A model generated the notes under the pieces. It saw nothing but the letters and a program-made list of their open reading frames with translations. It was not told where the DNA came from and searched no databases. A stretch of DNA of 34,596 nucleotides from Clostridiaceae bacterium. Lineage in GTDB: Bacteria; Bacillota; Clostridia; DSM-8532. Positions within the stretch are counted from its first letter, which is position 1. Every line of letters starts with the position of its first letter. The DNA lies in the NCBI GenBank assembly GCA_012520615.1, contig JAAYNX010000177.1:1-34596 (forward strand), written 5' to 3'. Shown here piece after piece: positions 9,809 to 18,475 of the stretch. Both the position numbers and the translations under genes were made by a program.

Positions 9809-10642
9809 TTGCTTGAAAAATATTATATTTCTAAGAAAGACAATACGGATTTAAATGTATACAGATGTGGTTTTGAAGAATGCATACCAGAACATTCTTG
9901 GGGGCCCGGAGTTCGGGATCACTATAACGTTCATGTAATATTGTCGGGGAAGGGCTGCTTTATTGTAAACGGGAAACCTTATAATCTGGAAGCGGGGCAA
10001 GGTTTCCTAATCTGTCCGGGGGAGGTTGTCTCATATAAAGCTGATCTTAATGCGCCTTGGACATATTCTTGGGTAGGCTTTCACGGCCTTAAGGCAGAAC
10101 AGATTTTAAAAAGAGCCAACCTTTCGTCTGACTGCCCCATATTCAGCTATCATAAAAATGATTTATTGATTGAAAGCCTTGATAAAATGATAAACGAGGC
10201 AAGGAATGAACAAGCCTCGGATTTAATGTTGTCCGGTCTGCTATATCAGTTTTTGGCACATTTAGTACACAGGAAGCAAGTAAAGAAGCCAATTGTCGAT
10301 AACAATACAGGCGCAGCAAGATATGTATCCAAAGCGGTGGAATACATTGAAAAAAACTATGCCGGTAATCTTTCGGTAAATGGTATCGCAAATCACTTAA
10401 AAATAGACCGAAGCTATCTTTCAACATTATTTTCCCGATATCTTGGTATAGCTCCCAGAGATTTTTTAATTAATTTCCGCATCAACAAGGCCTGTGATCT
10501 TTTAGATAATCACCATCTCAGTATAGGCGACGTTTCAAGATCGGTAGGATATGAAGACCCCCTTCAATTTTCTAAAATATTCAGAAAAGTAAAAGGGGTC
10601 TCTCCTTCAAAATTCAGAAACAATTGTTGTAAAAAGCCTTAA
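9809..10642 (+). CDS. AraC-family transcriptional regulator
   Basis: A 277-residue regulator with an N-terminal cupin-like sensor (SGKGCFIVNGKPYNLEAGQ, then WTYSWVGFHG) and a C-terminal double helix-turn-helix. Visible parts are IANHLKIDRSYLSTLFSRYLG, then INKACDLLDNHHLSIGDVSRSVGYEDPLQFSKIFRKVKGVSP, the typical AraC signature. The open frame extends 34 codons upstream, but an ATG at 9800 overlaps the ribosome site GGAAGGA. The TTG at 9809, 9 nt beyond GGAAGG, gives the usual MLEKYY-type start. Divergence from galT-galK suggests sugar-responsive control of galactose use; that link is inferred. The stop overlaps the convergent deoC stop by 4 nt. Confidence 0.85.
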   Translation: MLEKYYISKKDNTDLNVYRCGFEECIPEHSWGPGVRDHYNVHVILSGKGCFIVNGKPYNLEAGQGFLICPGEVVSYKADLNAPWTYSWVGFHGLKAEQILKRANLSSDCPIFSYHKNDLLIESLDKMINEARNEQASDLMLSGLLYQFLAHLVHRKQVKKPIVDNNTGAARYVSKAVEYIEKNYAGNLSVNGIANHLKIDRSYLSTLFSRYLGIAPRDFLINFRINKACDLLDNHHLSIGDVSRSVGYEDPLQFSKIFRKVKGVSPSKFRNNCCKKP

Positions 10643-11322
10643 TAGGCTTCTTTAGATTGTCCTTCACCACTTACAAGCACTGGAGTTGTAGAATACCCTA
10701 CTCCAAGCCTTTCGCACCCGAAATCTAAATATTTTTTTGCTGTTTCCAAATCCCTGATACCGCCTGAAGCTTTAACCTTAATACGTCCCTTAGCTGCTTC
10801 AATCATGGCTTTCACAGCTTCATCGGTAGCTCCCTTATTATGAAATCCTGTTGAGGTCTTCACAAAGTCAGCTCCGGCTTCAATACAAATTTCTGTAGTT
10901 TTCTTAATTTCTTCATCGCTTAAAGTGCAAGTTTCAAATATTACTTTCAAAAGAACTCCGGCCTGTTTTGTAATATCGGCTACGGCTTTAATATCACTTA
11001 AAACTAGGTCCCACAAACCGGATCTTATATATCCGTAATTGGCAACCATATCAATTTCAGTAATACCTTTTTTTACATAGAGAGATGCTTCGTATGCCTT
11101 TACCTCCGTCATCCCATCTCCATGCGGAAAGCCTAATGTGCAGGAAACCTCTGTTTGGCTTCCCTTACAAAGATCTACAGCCAAATCAATATCACATGGC
11201 CTTACACATACGGTTCGAACTGAAAATTTAACACCCTCTAAAATGGCTTTTTTAGCTTCTTCCCGAGACATTTCAGGTTTAAGTACAGCATGATCAATAT
11301 AACGGGCAACGTTTGTTTCCAT
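10639..11322 (-). CDS. deoC: Deoxyribose-phosphate aldolase
   Basis: A 227-residue TIM-barrel class I aldolase cleaving deoxyribose 5-phosphate to glyceraldehyde 3-phosphate and acetaldehyde during deoxynucleoside breakdown. Catalytic residues are readable: Asp91 in EIDMVANYG, the Schiff-base Lys155 in DFVKTSTGF, and Lys184 in KASGGIRD. GGAGGA lies 8 nt before the ATG. It has its own promoter and sits alone between unrelated genes; no nucleoside phosphorylase or phosphopentomutase is nearby. Confidence 0.95.
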   Translation of the reverse strand: METNVARYIDHAVLKPEMSREEAKKAILEGVKFSVRTVCVRPCDIDLAVDLCKGSQTEVSCTLGFPHGDGMTEVKAYEASLYVKKGITEIDMVANYGYIRSGLWDLVLSDIKAVADITKQAGVLLKVIFETCTLSDEEIKKTTEICIEAGADFVKTSTGFHNKGATDEAVKAMIEAAKGRIKVKASGGIRDLETAKKYLDFGCERLGVGYSTTPVLVSGEGQSKEAY

Positions 11323-11359
11323 AGGCTTGTCCTCCTCTTAAAATACAGCTTTAATATGG

Positions 11360-11384
11360 TCGGAACAGTAATTTATTATTCCGA
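11360..11384. promoter_or_regulatory. Inverted repeat in deoC leader
   Basis: TCGGAA and TTCCGA bracket 13 nt between the deoC promoter and its start codon. It could be a repressor site or a leader hairpin. No known consensus was recognised. Confidence 0.4.
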
Positions 11385-11413
11385 ACAAAAAATATAGAAT
11401 TATTTGTATTTTA

Positions 11414-11443
11414 AGTATAGACTCCTACTATCATTAATGTCAA
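11414..11443 (-). promoter_or_regulatory. Promoter of deoC
   Basis: On the minus strand TTGACA (11438-11443) and TATACT (11414-11419) are 18 nt apart, about 90 nt before the deoC start. Confidence 0.68.
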
Positions 11444-11458
11444 ACTTATAAAAAAACC

Positions 11459-12526
11459 TTATACTACGATTTCTCCTGATTTAAGACTTACGTAAACCAG
11501 CCAGTAGCCGCCCATATCACGTATGGAAGTATCCTGTATCGGTGCCCATCTGCAAGCATTGTCAAAGGGCTTATTATCCTTTTCATTTTTCGCCGGAACA
11601 CCAATTACATAATATTCAGAGCCATTACCCCCACGATACAGACCTGCGAGAATATGTTTAAATTTGAATAATCCAACCAATATTTTAGGATTGGCAAACA
11701 ACGGCACGTTGATTCCGGACATATACATAATATTGCTTAGTTTTGCCAAATCTGAAACTCTATACCACGAATAACCTCTACTGGACCTGTTAAAGGGAAT
11801 ATGAGTTTCAAAATTATTCATTAAAAGCCCCTCTAACTTGCCTATATCACATTGCTTATTTGAAGTATTCTCTCTCTTTGTTTTTTTCTTTTCATAGTTC
11901 GACTTAGGGGAATAAGCGTCCTGATATATTAACGAAGAATAATTTATCGAATCGGGCTGGGGGGTATTATCGGCAGTTATATCACTTAACGGAGGGGTAT
12001 CAACAGTTTCCTCCTTTATAGCCGGTTGAATTATCTGCGAATCGGTTGTATTCCCGGTATATGAAATATCCGGTTCGGGAGTTTTAGGCTTTTCTTCTTC
12101 GCGAGAGCTCATAAGTATTACCTGCCTGATGCTCTCATCCCATTTATGGCTTTTCTCAAAACTAGCAAAAAGGGGAATCCATTTCTTGTTCTGACTTTCG
12201 GCGGTCAATGCCGCAAAACGCACCGAATCCGGCTTTAAATTATTATTTCTTAATGTTTCGGCTTCTATTTCCAGCCCGCTTTGCATACCACTATAAGATG
12301 TGTTTACAGTGCCTAACAGAATAGGTATAAGTTTATCATTTCGTACAAAAATCAAGTAGAGAACATATTTAAAAGGGCCCTGCTTTAAGCCTTTAACATG
12401 AATTGAGGCCTGTATTCTGCCTTCCCAGGAATCCAGACGCACAAATGCTTCAGGCATACTTCCTGCACTGAATCCTCCGTCCAGTTCCTCCATTATGGCG
12501 TATTTCCTTGCAAAACCTACCTGCAT
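11459..12526 (-). CDS. Uncharacterised three-part protein
   Basis: I do not recognise this 355-residue protein by motif. It has no signal peptide or membrane segment. Residues about 1-140 look beta-rich (VRLDSWEGRIQASIHVKGL, YVLYLIFVRNDKLIPILLGTV). Residues about 145-225 form a Pro/Asp/Ser/Thr-rich, probably disordered linker. Residues about 230-355 form a second compact domain that begins with a low-complexity-free helix (IGKLEGLLMNNFETHIPF) and ends with aromatic strands (HILAGLYRGGNGSEYYVIG, GGYWLVYVSLKSGEIVV). AGGTGA precedes the ATG by 5 nt. It follows rsmA by 88 nt in the same direction. The two-domain layout joined by a flexible linker suggests a scaffold or surface-associated role, but this is only inference. 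Confidence 0.75.
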   Translation of the reverse strand: MQVGFARKYAIMEELDGGFSAGSMPEAFVRLDSWEGRIQASIHVKGLKQGPFKYVLYLIFVRNDKLIPILLGTVNTSYSGMQSGLEIEAETLRNNNLKPDSVRFAALTAESQNKKWIPLFASFEKSHKWDESIRQVILMSSREEEKPKTPEPDISYTGNTTDSQIIQPAIKEETVDTPPLSDITADNTPQPDSINYSSLIYQDAYSPKSNYEKKKTKRENTSNKQCDIGKLEGLLMNNFETHIPFNRSSRGYSWYRVSDLAKLSNIMYMSGINVPLFANPKILVGLFKFKHILAGLYRGGNGSEYYVIGVPAKNEKDNKPFDNACRWAPIQDTSIRDMGGYWLVYVSLKSGEIVV

Positions 12527-12614
12527 AATATCACCTGATAAGTCCTTTCATGAAAGTATACGCATCAAATCAGGCTGATATAACATTTCCCTTTTAATTT
12601 ATAAGCAGGCAATT

Positions 12615-13445
12615 TTAAAGCTCCCGGCAAAGACGTGCAAAATCCTCAATAGTAAGCTCTTCGGCACGGACATTTTCTTTTATACCAAGTTTAGTAAGGA
12701 CTTCTCGCAAATGTTCCTTGCCCCCGTCCAGCCATCCTTGGGAGCCCAATGAATTAAGAAGAGTTTTTCGTCTTTGGCCAAAAGATGCCTTGACAATTTT
12801 AAAGAACAATTCTTTATCAATGTCCTGCACGCAAGCAAGTTCTCGCTTTTTAAGCTTGACTACGGCCGAATCAACATCAGGTTTGGGAATAAAGCAATTC
12901 TTTGAAACCGTAAATGCAAGTTTGGGGTCTGAATAGTAGCGAACAGCTATCGATAATGCACTATAATCCTTTGTAGAAGGGGTTCCGGCTAGTCTGAGCG
13001 CAACTTCCTTTTGAACCATGAACACCAATATGTCCCAGGGTACATCACCTTCTAAAAGCATCATAATAATCGGAGTGGTAATATAGTAGGGCAGATTCGA
13101 TATAACCTTTAATGGGCCTGTCCAGCCATTTATCAACTCTTTTATATCTGCTTTCATAATATCTTGGTTTACAACCAAAACATTCGGAAATGAGCCAAGA
13201 TTCTCGTTTAGCGCAGGGATCAGGTTTTTATCAATTTCTACCGCAACTACCTTTCCCGCAAGTTTAGCAATTTCAGCAGTCATAGAACCTATGCCGGGGC
13301 CAATCTCAATAACTAAATCAGAAGAGCTCACCTCTCCTACATCAACAATTTTCTTTATAATGTTGATGTCGGTAAGAAAATTCTGGCCTAGCGACTTTGT
13401 GAGTTTAAGCCCGTATTTCTTTAAAACTTCGTTTGTGTTTATCAT
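12615..13445 (-). CDS. rsmA: 16S rRNA (adenine1518/1519-N6) dimethyltransferase
   Basis: A 276-residue KsgA/RsmA enzyme that dimethylates two adjacent adenines near the 3' end of 16S rRNA. The N-terminal KSLGQNFLTD motif, the SAM loop EIGPGIGSMT, the acidic AVEID strand end and the catalytic NLPYYITTP are all present, with the C-terminal helical domain ending in EELTIEDFARLCREL. AAGGGG precedes the ATG by 6 nt. It lies downstream of the G5/3D gene as in Bacillus, but rnmV, which usually separates the two, is missing here. Confidence 0.96.
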   Translation of the reverse strand: MINTNEVLKKYGLKLTKSLGQNFLTDINIIKKIVDVGEVSSSDLVIEIGPGIGSMTAEIAKLAGKVVAVEIDKNLIPALNENLGSFPNVLVVNQDIMKADIKELINGWTGPLKVISNLPYYITTPIIMMLLEGDVPWDILVFMVQKEVALRLAGTPSTKDYSALSIAVRYYSDPKLAFTVSKNCFIPKPDVDSAVVKLKKRELACVQDIDKELFFKIVKASFGQRRKTLLNSLGSQGWLDGGKEHLREVLTKLGIKENVRAEELTIEDFARLCREL

Positions 13446-13486
13446 AATAACCCCTTATCAGACTGTGCATAAAGTATCAATAAACA

Positions 13487-13521
13487 GTGTAGCAACCTTC
13501 AGCTACGCAGCAGTAGCTTGC
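13487..13521 (+). repeat. REP-like short repeat, copy 2
   Basis: This stretch shares GTGTAGC-A/G-ACCTTCAGC and AGTAGCTTGC with 41-67, with 8 extra nt between the blocks. It contains three alternating GTAGC/GCTAC words that can form competing small hairpins. It lies between rsmA and the terminator of the upstream gene. Confidence 0.55.
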
Positions 13522-13539
13522 TGTAATTTTCAGACAAAA

Positions 13540-13559
13540 TGGGCGGTAATAACCGCCCA
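13540..13559 (-). terminator. Terminator after the G5/3D gene
   Basis: TGGGCGGT and ACCGCCCA close on a 4-nt loop 23 nt past the stop codon, followed by TTTT on the minus strand. It separates the G5/3D gene from rsmA, which must therefore be served by read-through or by a promoter not obvious in the gap. Confidence 0.7.
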
Positions 13560-13582
13560 AAAAAGTTCTATATCAAATTACA

Positions 13583-14686
13583 TTATTTACATGCATCTAC
13601 GTTGTCTTTCCAACGGTTGTCATTCTGCTCATTCAGAATATATACAACTACTTTTCTTCTTCCCCACCGGCTTACTTCTTCTTTGGTGTCAAAATATAAG
13701 TCGATGTTTTTGCCTTTTATAGCACTTCCTATATCCCCGGCAATAGCAAAGCCATAATCCGGTGCCGATCCGGGAACTTCAACATAGAGTTTGGTTCCCA
13801 GCGGAATAACCTTTGGATCAACTGCAATAACACCTACTCTTGCTCGCATTCCCGTATATGTTATTCCAAATTCAGGATGATCCTCATGCTTTCCAGTATC
13901 TTCAAAGGACGATGTGTACGCCGTAGCTCTCATATCAAGTACCTTGGAATACCTTACGGTGTCACCTCTTGAATTTCTAAAATTCTTCACTATCCCGTAC
14001 TCGACTACCTGATCTACAGGGGCTTTTACAATATCTTCATTTACAAACAACCGGTCAACGGGCTTTCCGTCTTCGTAAGTTATCTTAAAATATTTCTCTC
14101 TTATTCCGTTTTCCCCTGCGACAACAGTCTTAGTCTCACCATCATTCATGGTTTTATTGGGTTTTTCAACTACGGCAAACGGTATATCTTCCTTTTCTGC
14201 AGTGATTTCTTCATTTACACGAACCACACGGATAACCATATCAGATGTAACTTGACTTGTGGCTGTCATCCCTTCGAAACGGTCCAATGGACCTAATGTA
14301 ATACCGTTTTCTTTTATTACTTCTTCAACCGTGTCTTTGTAAGACCATACCTCCCTAAGCTGTCCGTCGATCATAATGCTAACCGGTACCGCCCGCTTTA
14401 TGCTAATAACATTCAGGGCATTATTATCTAAGATTGTACTCAGAGGCATGCTAATATAGTCTCCAGGTCTTATCGAAATGTCCATTCTTTCGAGAGCCTG
14501 TTCAACACTAGCACCCATAGTTTTCACGACGATTGGCTTACCGTTGTCAATAACCTTAACATCTTTACTGATGTTATTGTATAATTTAATACCTGCGGTT
14601 ACAGCAAATGCCGATAGAATCAACAGTGTAGCCAGTTGCTTAAGGGGAAGCGTTCGTTTGATGATAGTAAAACTTAATCCGTTCAT
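13583..14686 (-). CDS. yabE: YabE-like G5 and 3D domain cell-wall protein
   Basis: A 367-residue exported protein. An N-terminal membrane anchor or signal (about 16-37) is followed by two DUF348 repeats (about 41-80 and 97-140), a G5 domain (about 154-231) and a C-terminal 3D domain (about 254-350). The three aspartates that name the 3D domain are readable as Asp290 (VIAVDPKVIPLGT), Asp318 (AIAGDIGSAIKG) and Asp329 (NIDLYFDT). The family is related to resuscitation-promoting factors and MltA-type lytic transglycosylases, so peptidoglycan cleavage is the expected activity. GGAGAGG precedes the ATG. It has its own promoter with a leader of about 150 nt, and the order tatD, yabE, rsmA matches Bacillus. 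Confidence 0.92.
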   Translation of the reverse strand: MNGLSFTIIKRTLPLKQLATLLILSAFAVTAGIKLYNNISKDVKVIDNGKPIVVKTMGASVEQALERMDISIRPGDYISMPLSTILDNNALNVISIKRAVPVSIMIDGQLREVWSYKDTVEEVIKENGITLGPLDRFEGMTATSQVTSDMVIRVVRVNEEITAEKEDIPFAVVEKPNKTMNDGETKTVVAGENGIREKYFKITYEDGKPVDRLFVNEDIVKAPVDQVVEYGIVKNFRNSRGDTVRYSKVLDMRATAYTSSFEDTGKHEDHPEFGITYTGMRARVGVIAVDPKVIPLGTKLYVEVPGSAPDYGFAIAGDIGSAIKGKNIDLYFDTKEEVSRWGRRKVVVYILNEQNDNRWKDNVDACK

Positions 14687-14718
14687 TCAAACTTCCTCTC
14701 CTTATTTAATTGATTTTC

Positions 14719-14736
14719 AGCAACTGTATTGTTGCT
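14719..14736. other. Hairpin in yabE leader
   Basis: AGCAAC and GTTGCT enclose 6 nt, about 32 nt before the yabE start codon and upstream of its ribosome site. There is no T-run, so it is not a terminator. The c-di-AMP (ydaO) riboswitch common before such genes was not recognised here. Confidence 0.35.
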
Positions 14737-14839
14737 TGTTGTGTGTTTTTATCTATATCAATGGCATAATTTTCCGCACATTATTTTATATCTTTTGTAA
14801 ACAATCGCTCCACTTTTAATTGGTATGCAAGGCTTTTAC

Positions 14840-14868
14840 ATTTTATATAGGATTATTTTTTTTGTCAA
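14840..14868 (-). promoter_or_regulatory. Promoter of yabE-like gene
   Basis: On the minus strand TTGACA (14863-14868) and TAAAAT (14840-14845) are 17 nt apart, starting 10 nt after the stop codon of the preceding coiled-coil gene. Confidence 0.7.
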
Positions 14869-14877
14869 GGGTTCCCA

Positions 14878-15591
14878 TTATTTTTTGGTAATTACATACA
14901 GTATTGCCCAGTTTTTTGACTCTGAATTGTAATTAAAGCCTATCTCCAAATTGTTTATTCCGTTAACGACATGAGGCAAGCTTTTATTAGCTTCTTCTAC
15001 AACATATGCATTTACTATGAGCCTGGCTTGTACAAGATGCGGTTCTTCACCATTAATAATGGTAAAGGCGTTATTTGAGTTGCTTTCATCGGCTAAAGAT
15101 ATTGATTTAATATTTGACATAAGTTCTATGTATTCATTTTCTTCATAGGAATTGCCCCATAAAGTAAAATCCTTATCCAGATAGTTTAGGGAATCATGAT
15201 ATTTTTCAAGCGTAATATTCGAAAACCATTTTTCTGTAACTTGTTTTAAGTCATCTTTAATAAGGCTTTTAAAAAAAACCAAGGCCTGTTCTTGTTTCTG
15301 AAGTGTCTGCAAATCTGATACTGCCTTTTGTTTGGCAATACTCAGCTCTAATCCCAAATCGTTTATTCTTTCTTTTTGAGAAGCGTTTTCATTTTCCAAT
15401 TTTTTATTGGCCTGCTCCAATTCTTCCACTGTGGCTGATAGAATTCGATTCTGCCCACGGAGCCAATCCTGTTCAATCTTGTCGGTTTCCCGCTGGTTTT
15501 GCAGATTTTCTTTGTCCCACACAAGATAATTAAGCATGAGAAACATAAAGAGAACAATTGCAGATATCATAACTATTACAAATTTTTTCAT
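14878..15591 (-). CDS. Membrane-anchored coiled-coil protein, unknown
   Basis: I do not recognise this 237-residue protein. It has an N-terminal lysine pair and membrane segment (about 3-21, FVIVMISAIVLFMFLMLNYL), then a heptad-like coiled coil (about 28-95, rich in Glu, Gln, Asn, Lys), then a soluble C-terminal domain of about 130 residues. The topology predicts an extracytoplasmic coiled coil and domain. The open frame runs 29 codons further upstream into tatD, but only ATG 15591 has a GGGGGAG site at 7 nt and starts a membrane segment. It lies between tatD and the yabE-like gene, 31 nt after tatD, so it is probably cotranscribed with metG and tatD. A role with the neighbouring wall protein is conjecture. 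Confidence 0.78.
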   Translation of the reverse strand: MKKFVIVMISAIVLFMFLMLNYLVWDKENLQNQRETDKIEQDWLRGQNRILSATVEELEQANKKLENENASQKERINDLGLELSIAKQKAVSDLQTLQKQEQALVFFKSLIKDDLKQVTEKWFSNITLEKYHDSLNYLDKDFTLWGNSYEENEYIELMSNIKSISLADESNSNNAFTIINGEEPHLVQARLIVNAYVVEEANKSLPHVVNGINNLEIGFNYNSESKNWAILYVITKK

Positions 15592-15622
15592 AGCCAACTC
15601 CCCCGGTTCCGAGTAGATCGGA

Positions 15623-16384
15623 TTACAATCTGAATAGTTTAATTGCGTTGTTTGTTGTAGCCTCTTCGGCCAAAGCATAATCTATTCCCTTTATTTCAGA
15701 AATTTTTTCTAAAATAATCTTAATAAATCCGGACCAGTTCCTTTTCCCCCTATGGGGTTCGGGAGCCATATAGGGGCAATCTGTTTCAACCAAAAGCATA
15801 TCAAGAGGAACATAGCGTAGCACATCAATAGGTTTTTGGGCATTCTTGAAGGTTATGGCACCACCCAGCCCAATTTTAAAACCAAGGTTTAAAACTTCCC
15901 GAGCCATTTCTTTAGACCCGGAAAAGCAATGAAACACCCCTCCCGCTTCACTGGCTTTTTCGCTTTTAATTATATCTAAAACGTCTTTATGAGACTCTCT
16001 GTCATGTATGATTATAGGAAGATTAAGCTTACAGGCAAGTGCAATTTGCTTGGCGAACCACTCTCTTTGCACTTCCCTAGGCGAAAAATCGTAGTGATAA
16101 TCCAGACCGATTTCTCCTATCGCAACAACTTTATCCGCTTTGGAGAGCGTGGTGAGAGTATCGATTGTATTCTCATCACACTCTGAAGCATCATGGGGAT
16201 GAACTCCCACAGCCGCATAAACAAAGGGATATTTTGCTGCAAGTTCAATTGATTTTTTTGAGCTTGCAATGTTGCTGCCTGCGTTAACTATGTGCGTAAC
16301 GCCATGGGAAACGCAATCTTGCAGGACTTGGTCGCGGTCTATATCAAATTTCTCATCATCGTAATGAGCATGCGAGTCAATCAA
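15623..16384 (-). CDS. tatD: TatD-family metal-dependent deoxyribonuclease
   Basis: A 253-residue TIM-barrel hydrolase. The metal site is readable: His5 and His7 in DSHAH, a Glu in VAIGEIGLDYH, His residues in IIIHDR and GVFHCFSG, and Asp in LVETDCPYMAPEP. Relatives are cytoplasmic 3'-5' exonucleases linked to DNA repair and quality control. The start is TTG 16384, with GGAGAA 6 nt upstream; no ATG fits the family start. It follows metG by 17 nt, the usual metG-tatD pairing in Firmicutes. Confidence 0.94.
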   Translation of the reverse strand: MIDSHAHYDDEKFDIDRDQVLQDCVSHGVTHIVNAGSNIASSKKSIELAAKYPFVYAAVGVHPHDASECDENTIDTLTTLSKADKVVAIGEIGLDYHYDFSPREVQREWFAKQIALACKLNLPIIIHDRESHKDVLDIIKSEKASEAGGVFHCFSGSKEMAREVLNLGFKIGLGGAITFKNAQKPIDVLRYVPLDMLLVETDCPYMAPEPHRGKRNWSGFIKIILEKISEIKGIDYALAEEATTNNAIKLFRL

Positions 16385-16401
16385 AACAAATTCTCCATTC
16401 T

Positions 16402-18360
16402 TTAGCTAACCTTACTACCTGTGGGTATGTCTTTATCAACAGTAACCAATACAAGGTTATCATTTGAGGTAGCAGCCAGAATCATACCTTGGCTCTCAAT
16501 GCCGCGTAATTTTGCAGGCTTTAAATTTGCTACGAGGATTAGAGTCTTTCCTACCATCTCCTCAGGTGAATAATACTTAGCGATGCCTGATACAACCTGT
16601 TTTTCTTCTTCTCCGCAAACTACCTTCAGCTTTAAGAGCTTATCGCTTTTTTCAACCTTTTCACAGGAAACTACTTTAACCACTCTTAAATCAACTTTGG
16701 CAAATTCATCTATTCCTATTAAGGCAACCCCTTCAGGTTTATCCTCGGCTTTTTCTTTCTTTGCAGCGGTTTCTTTTGTTTTATTCTCGCTTGGAGTAAG
16801 AGCAGAAAGGGCCTCCATTTCCTTTTCAAGGTCAATACGTGGGAATATAATCTCTCCTGTTGTTACAGGTGATGACTGTTCATATACTCCCCATTGACCT
16901 GCACTCTCCCAAGTTCTTTGGTTTTCGGGAATGGCAAGCTGCCTCCATATAATCTCAGGGGTATCGGGCATAAAGGGCTGAATCAAAATTGATATGATTC
17001 GTATGCTCTCGGCAAGATTATACATGACCTCTGCCAGTCTGGCTTTGTTTTCCTCTTTCTTTGCAAGAGCCCAGGGCATGGTTTCATCAATATACTTATT
17101 TGTACGGGAAATTGCTTTCCAAATTTCTGAAAGCGCAGTGCTGAATTGTAGCTTATCAAGATATTCCTCAGCTCTGTTCTTAGTATTTACAACCAGACTT
17201 CTTAATTCCTGATCAAATTCGCCCTTTTCTCTTTCTTTGGGTATAACACCTTCAAAGTATTTTTTAATCATAGCTGACGTGCGGCTAACTAAATTGCCCA
17301 AGTCGTTGGCTAAATCAGAGTTTATGCGTGTAATAAGGGCTTCATTGGAGAAAACTCCATCAGCTCCAAAAGGAACCTCTCTTAATAAGAAATATCTGAT
17401 GGCGTCAAGGCCGTACTTTTCAATTAAAACCACAGGGTCCACCACATTGCCCTTGGATTTTGACATTTTTCCGCCCTCAAGGACAAGCCAACCATGGCCA
17501 AAAACCTGCTTTGGCAACGGTAAATCCAGTGCCATGAGCATTGCCGGCCATATTATGGTATGGAATCTGATAATTTCTTTACCGACGAGATGTACATCGG
17601 CGGGCCAATACTTTTTGAAGTTTTCGTCATTTCCTGACAAATATCCAAGTGCTGTAATATAGTTAGAAAGAGCATCAATCCAAACATAAACCACATGTTT
17701 TTCATCAAATGTAACCGGAATTCCCCAATTAAAAGATGTCCGGGATACACAAAGATCCTCAAGACCGGGCCTTAAAAAGTTATTTAACATTTCGTTTCGA
17801 CGTGAGGTGGGCTGAATGAAGTCCGGATTTTCCTCTAACAGCTGTATTAATCTGTCCTGATATTTTGAAAGTCTAAAGAAATAGCTTTCTTCCCTTGTTT
17901 TCTCAACAGCTCTTCCACAGTCAGGACATTTACCGTCAACAAGCTGGGTTTCTGTCCAGAAAGACTCGCAAGGAGTACAATACAAGCCTTCATACTCGCT
18001 TTTATAGATATCACCTTTATCATAAAGGGCTTTAAATATCTTTTGAACAGCTTCCATATGAAACTCATCGGTTGTCCTTATGAATTTATCATTGGTTATT
18101 TTCATAAGGCTCCACAGTTTCTTTATGCCATTAACGATATTATCAACATACTCTTTCGGGGTTACTCCGTTTTCCGCTGCCACTCTCTGGATTTTCTGAC
18201 CGTGTTCATCGGTCCCTGTAAGGAACATAACATCGTAGCCCTGCAGTCTTTTATATCTTGCCATCGCATCAGCTGCAACCGTTGTATAGGAATGGCCTAT
18301 ATGAAGCTTTCCGCTTGGATAATAAATTGGTGTTGTTATATAGAATGTCTTCTTGCTCAC
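16402..18360 (-). CDS. metG: Methionyl-tRNA synthetase with C-terminal tRNA-binding domain
   Basis: A 652-residue class I synthetase charging tRNA-Met. The HIGH motif is at 20-23, KMSKS at 298-302, and a zinc knuckle uses Cys128, Cys131, Cys145 and Cys148. After a charged linker (about 515-545) comes an EMAP/Trbp111-type tRNA-binding domain (about 550-652) containing VDLRVVKVVSCEKVEKSDKLLKL. The start is GTG 18360, with GGAGG at 9 nt. An extended -10 (TGATATAAT) lies about 70 nt upstream, and the short leader leaves no room for a T-box. It leads a probable metG-tatD-coiled-coil transcript. Confidence 0.96.
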   Translation of the reverse strand: MSKKTFYITTPIYYPSGKLHIGHSYTTVAADAMARYKRLQGYDVMFLTGTDEHGQKIQRVAAENGVTPKEYVDNIVNGIKKLWSLMKITNDKFIRTTDEFHMEAVQKIFKALYDKGDIYKSEYEGLYCTPCESFWTETQLVDGKCPDCGRAVEKTREESYFFRLSKYQDRLIQLLEENPDFIQPTSRRNEMLNNFLRPGLEDLCVSRTSFNWGIPVTFDEKHVVYVWIDALSNYITALGYLSGNDENFKKYWPADVHLVGKEIIRFHTIIWPAMLMALDLPLPKQVFGHGWLVLEGGKMSKSKGNVVDPVVLIEKYGLDAIRYFLLREVPFGADGVFSNEALITRINSDLANDLGNLVSRTSAMIKKYFEGVIPKEREKGEFDQELRSLVVNTKNRAEEYLDKLQFSTALSEIWKAISRTNKYIDETMPWALAKKEENKARLAEVMYNLAESIRIISILIQPFMPDTPEIIWRQLAIPENQRTWESAGQWGVYEQSSPVTTGEIIFPRIDLEKEMEALSALTPSENKTKETAAKKEKAEDKPEGVALIGIDEFAKVDLRVVKVVSCEKVEKSDKLLKLKVVCGEEEKQVVSGIAKYYSPEEMVGKTLILVANLKPAKLRGIESQGMILAATSNDNLVLVTVDKDIPTGSKVS

Positions 18361-18429
18361 TTGAGGATACCTCCAACTTATAAGAAATTTTTATATAAAT
18401 TATTATTACTTATTCTTTCCATAAAATTT

Positions 18430-18438
18430 ATTATATCA
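18430..18438 (-). promoter_or_regulatory. Extended -10 promoter of metG
   Basis: On the minus strand TGATATAAT matches the extended -10 consensus TGNTATAAT exactly. No good -35 hexamer lies 17 nt upstream, as is common for this promoter class. Confidence 0.5.
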
Positions 18439-18475
18439 TAACATAAATTCAGGCATAGCAATTCTGGTTTTATCT

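Noticed and set aside
14687-14877. c-di-AMP (ydaO) riboswitch upstream of the yabE-like gene
   Set aside because: The class often precedes wall-active 3D/NlpC genes, but the leader here is short and shows none of the conserved ydaO core that I could recognise.
15592-15678. N-terminal extension of the coiled-coil protein into tatD
   Set aside because: The extended frame has no ribosome site and would precede the membrane anchor with 29 unrelated residues; ATG 15591 has a strong site.
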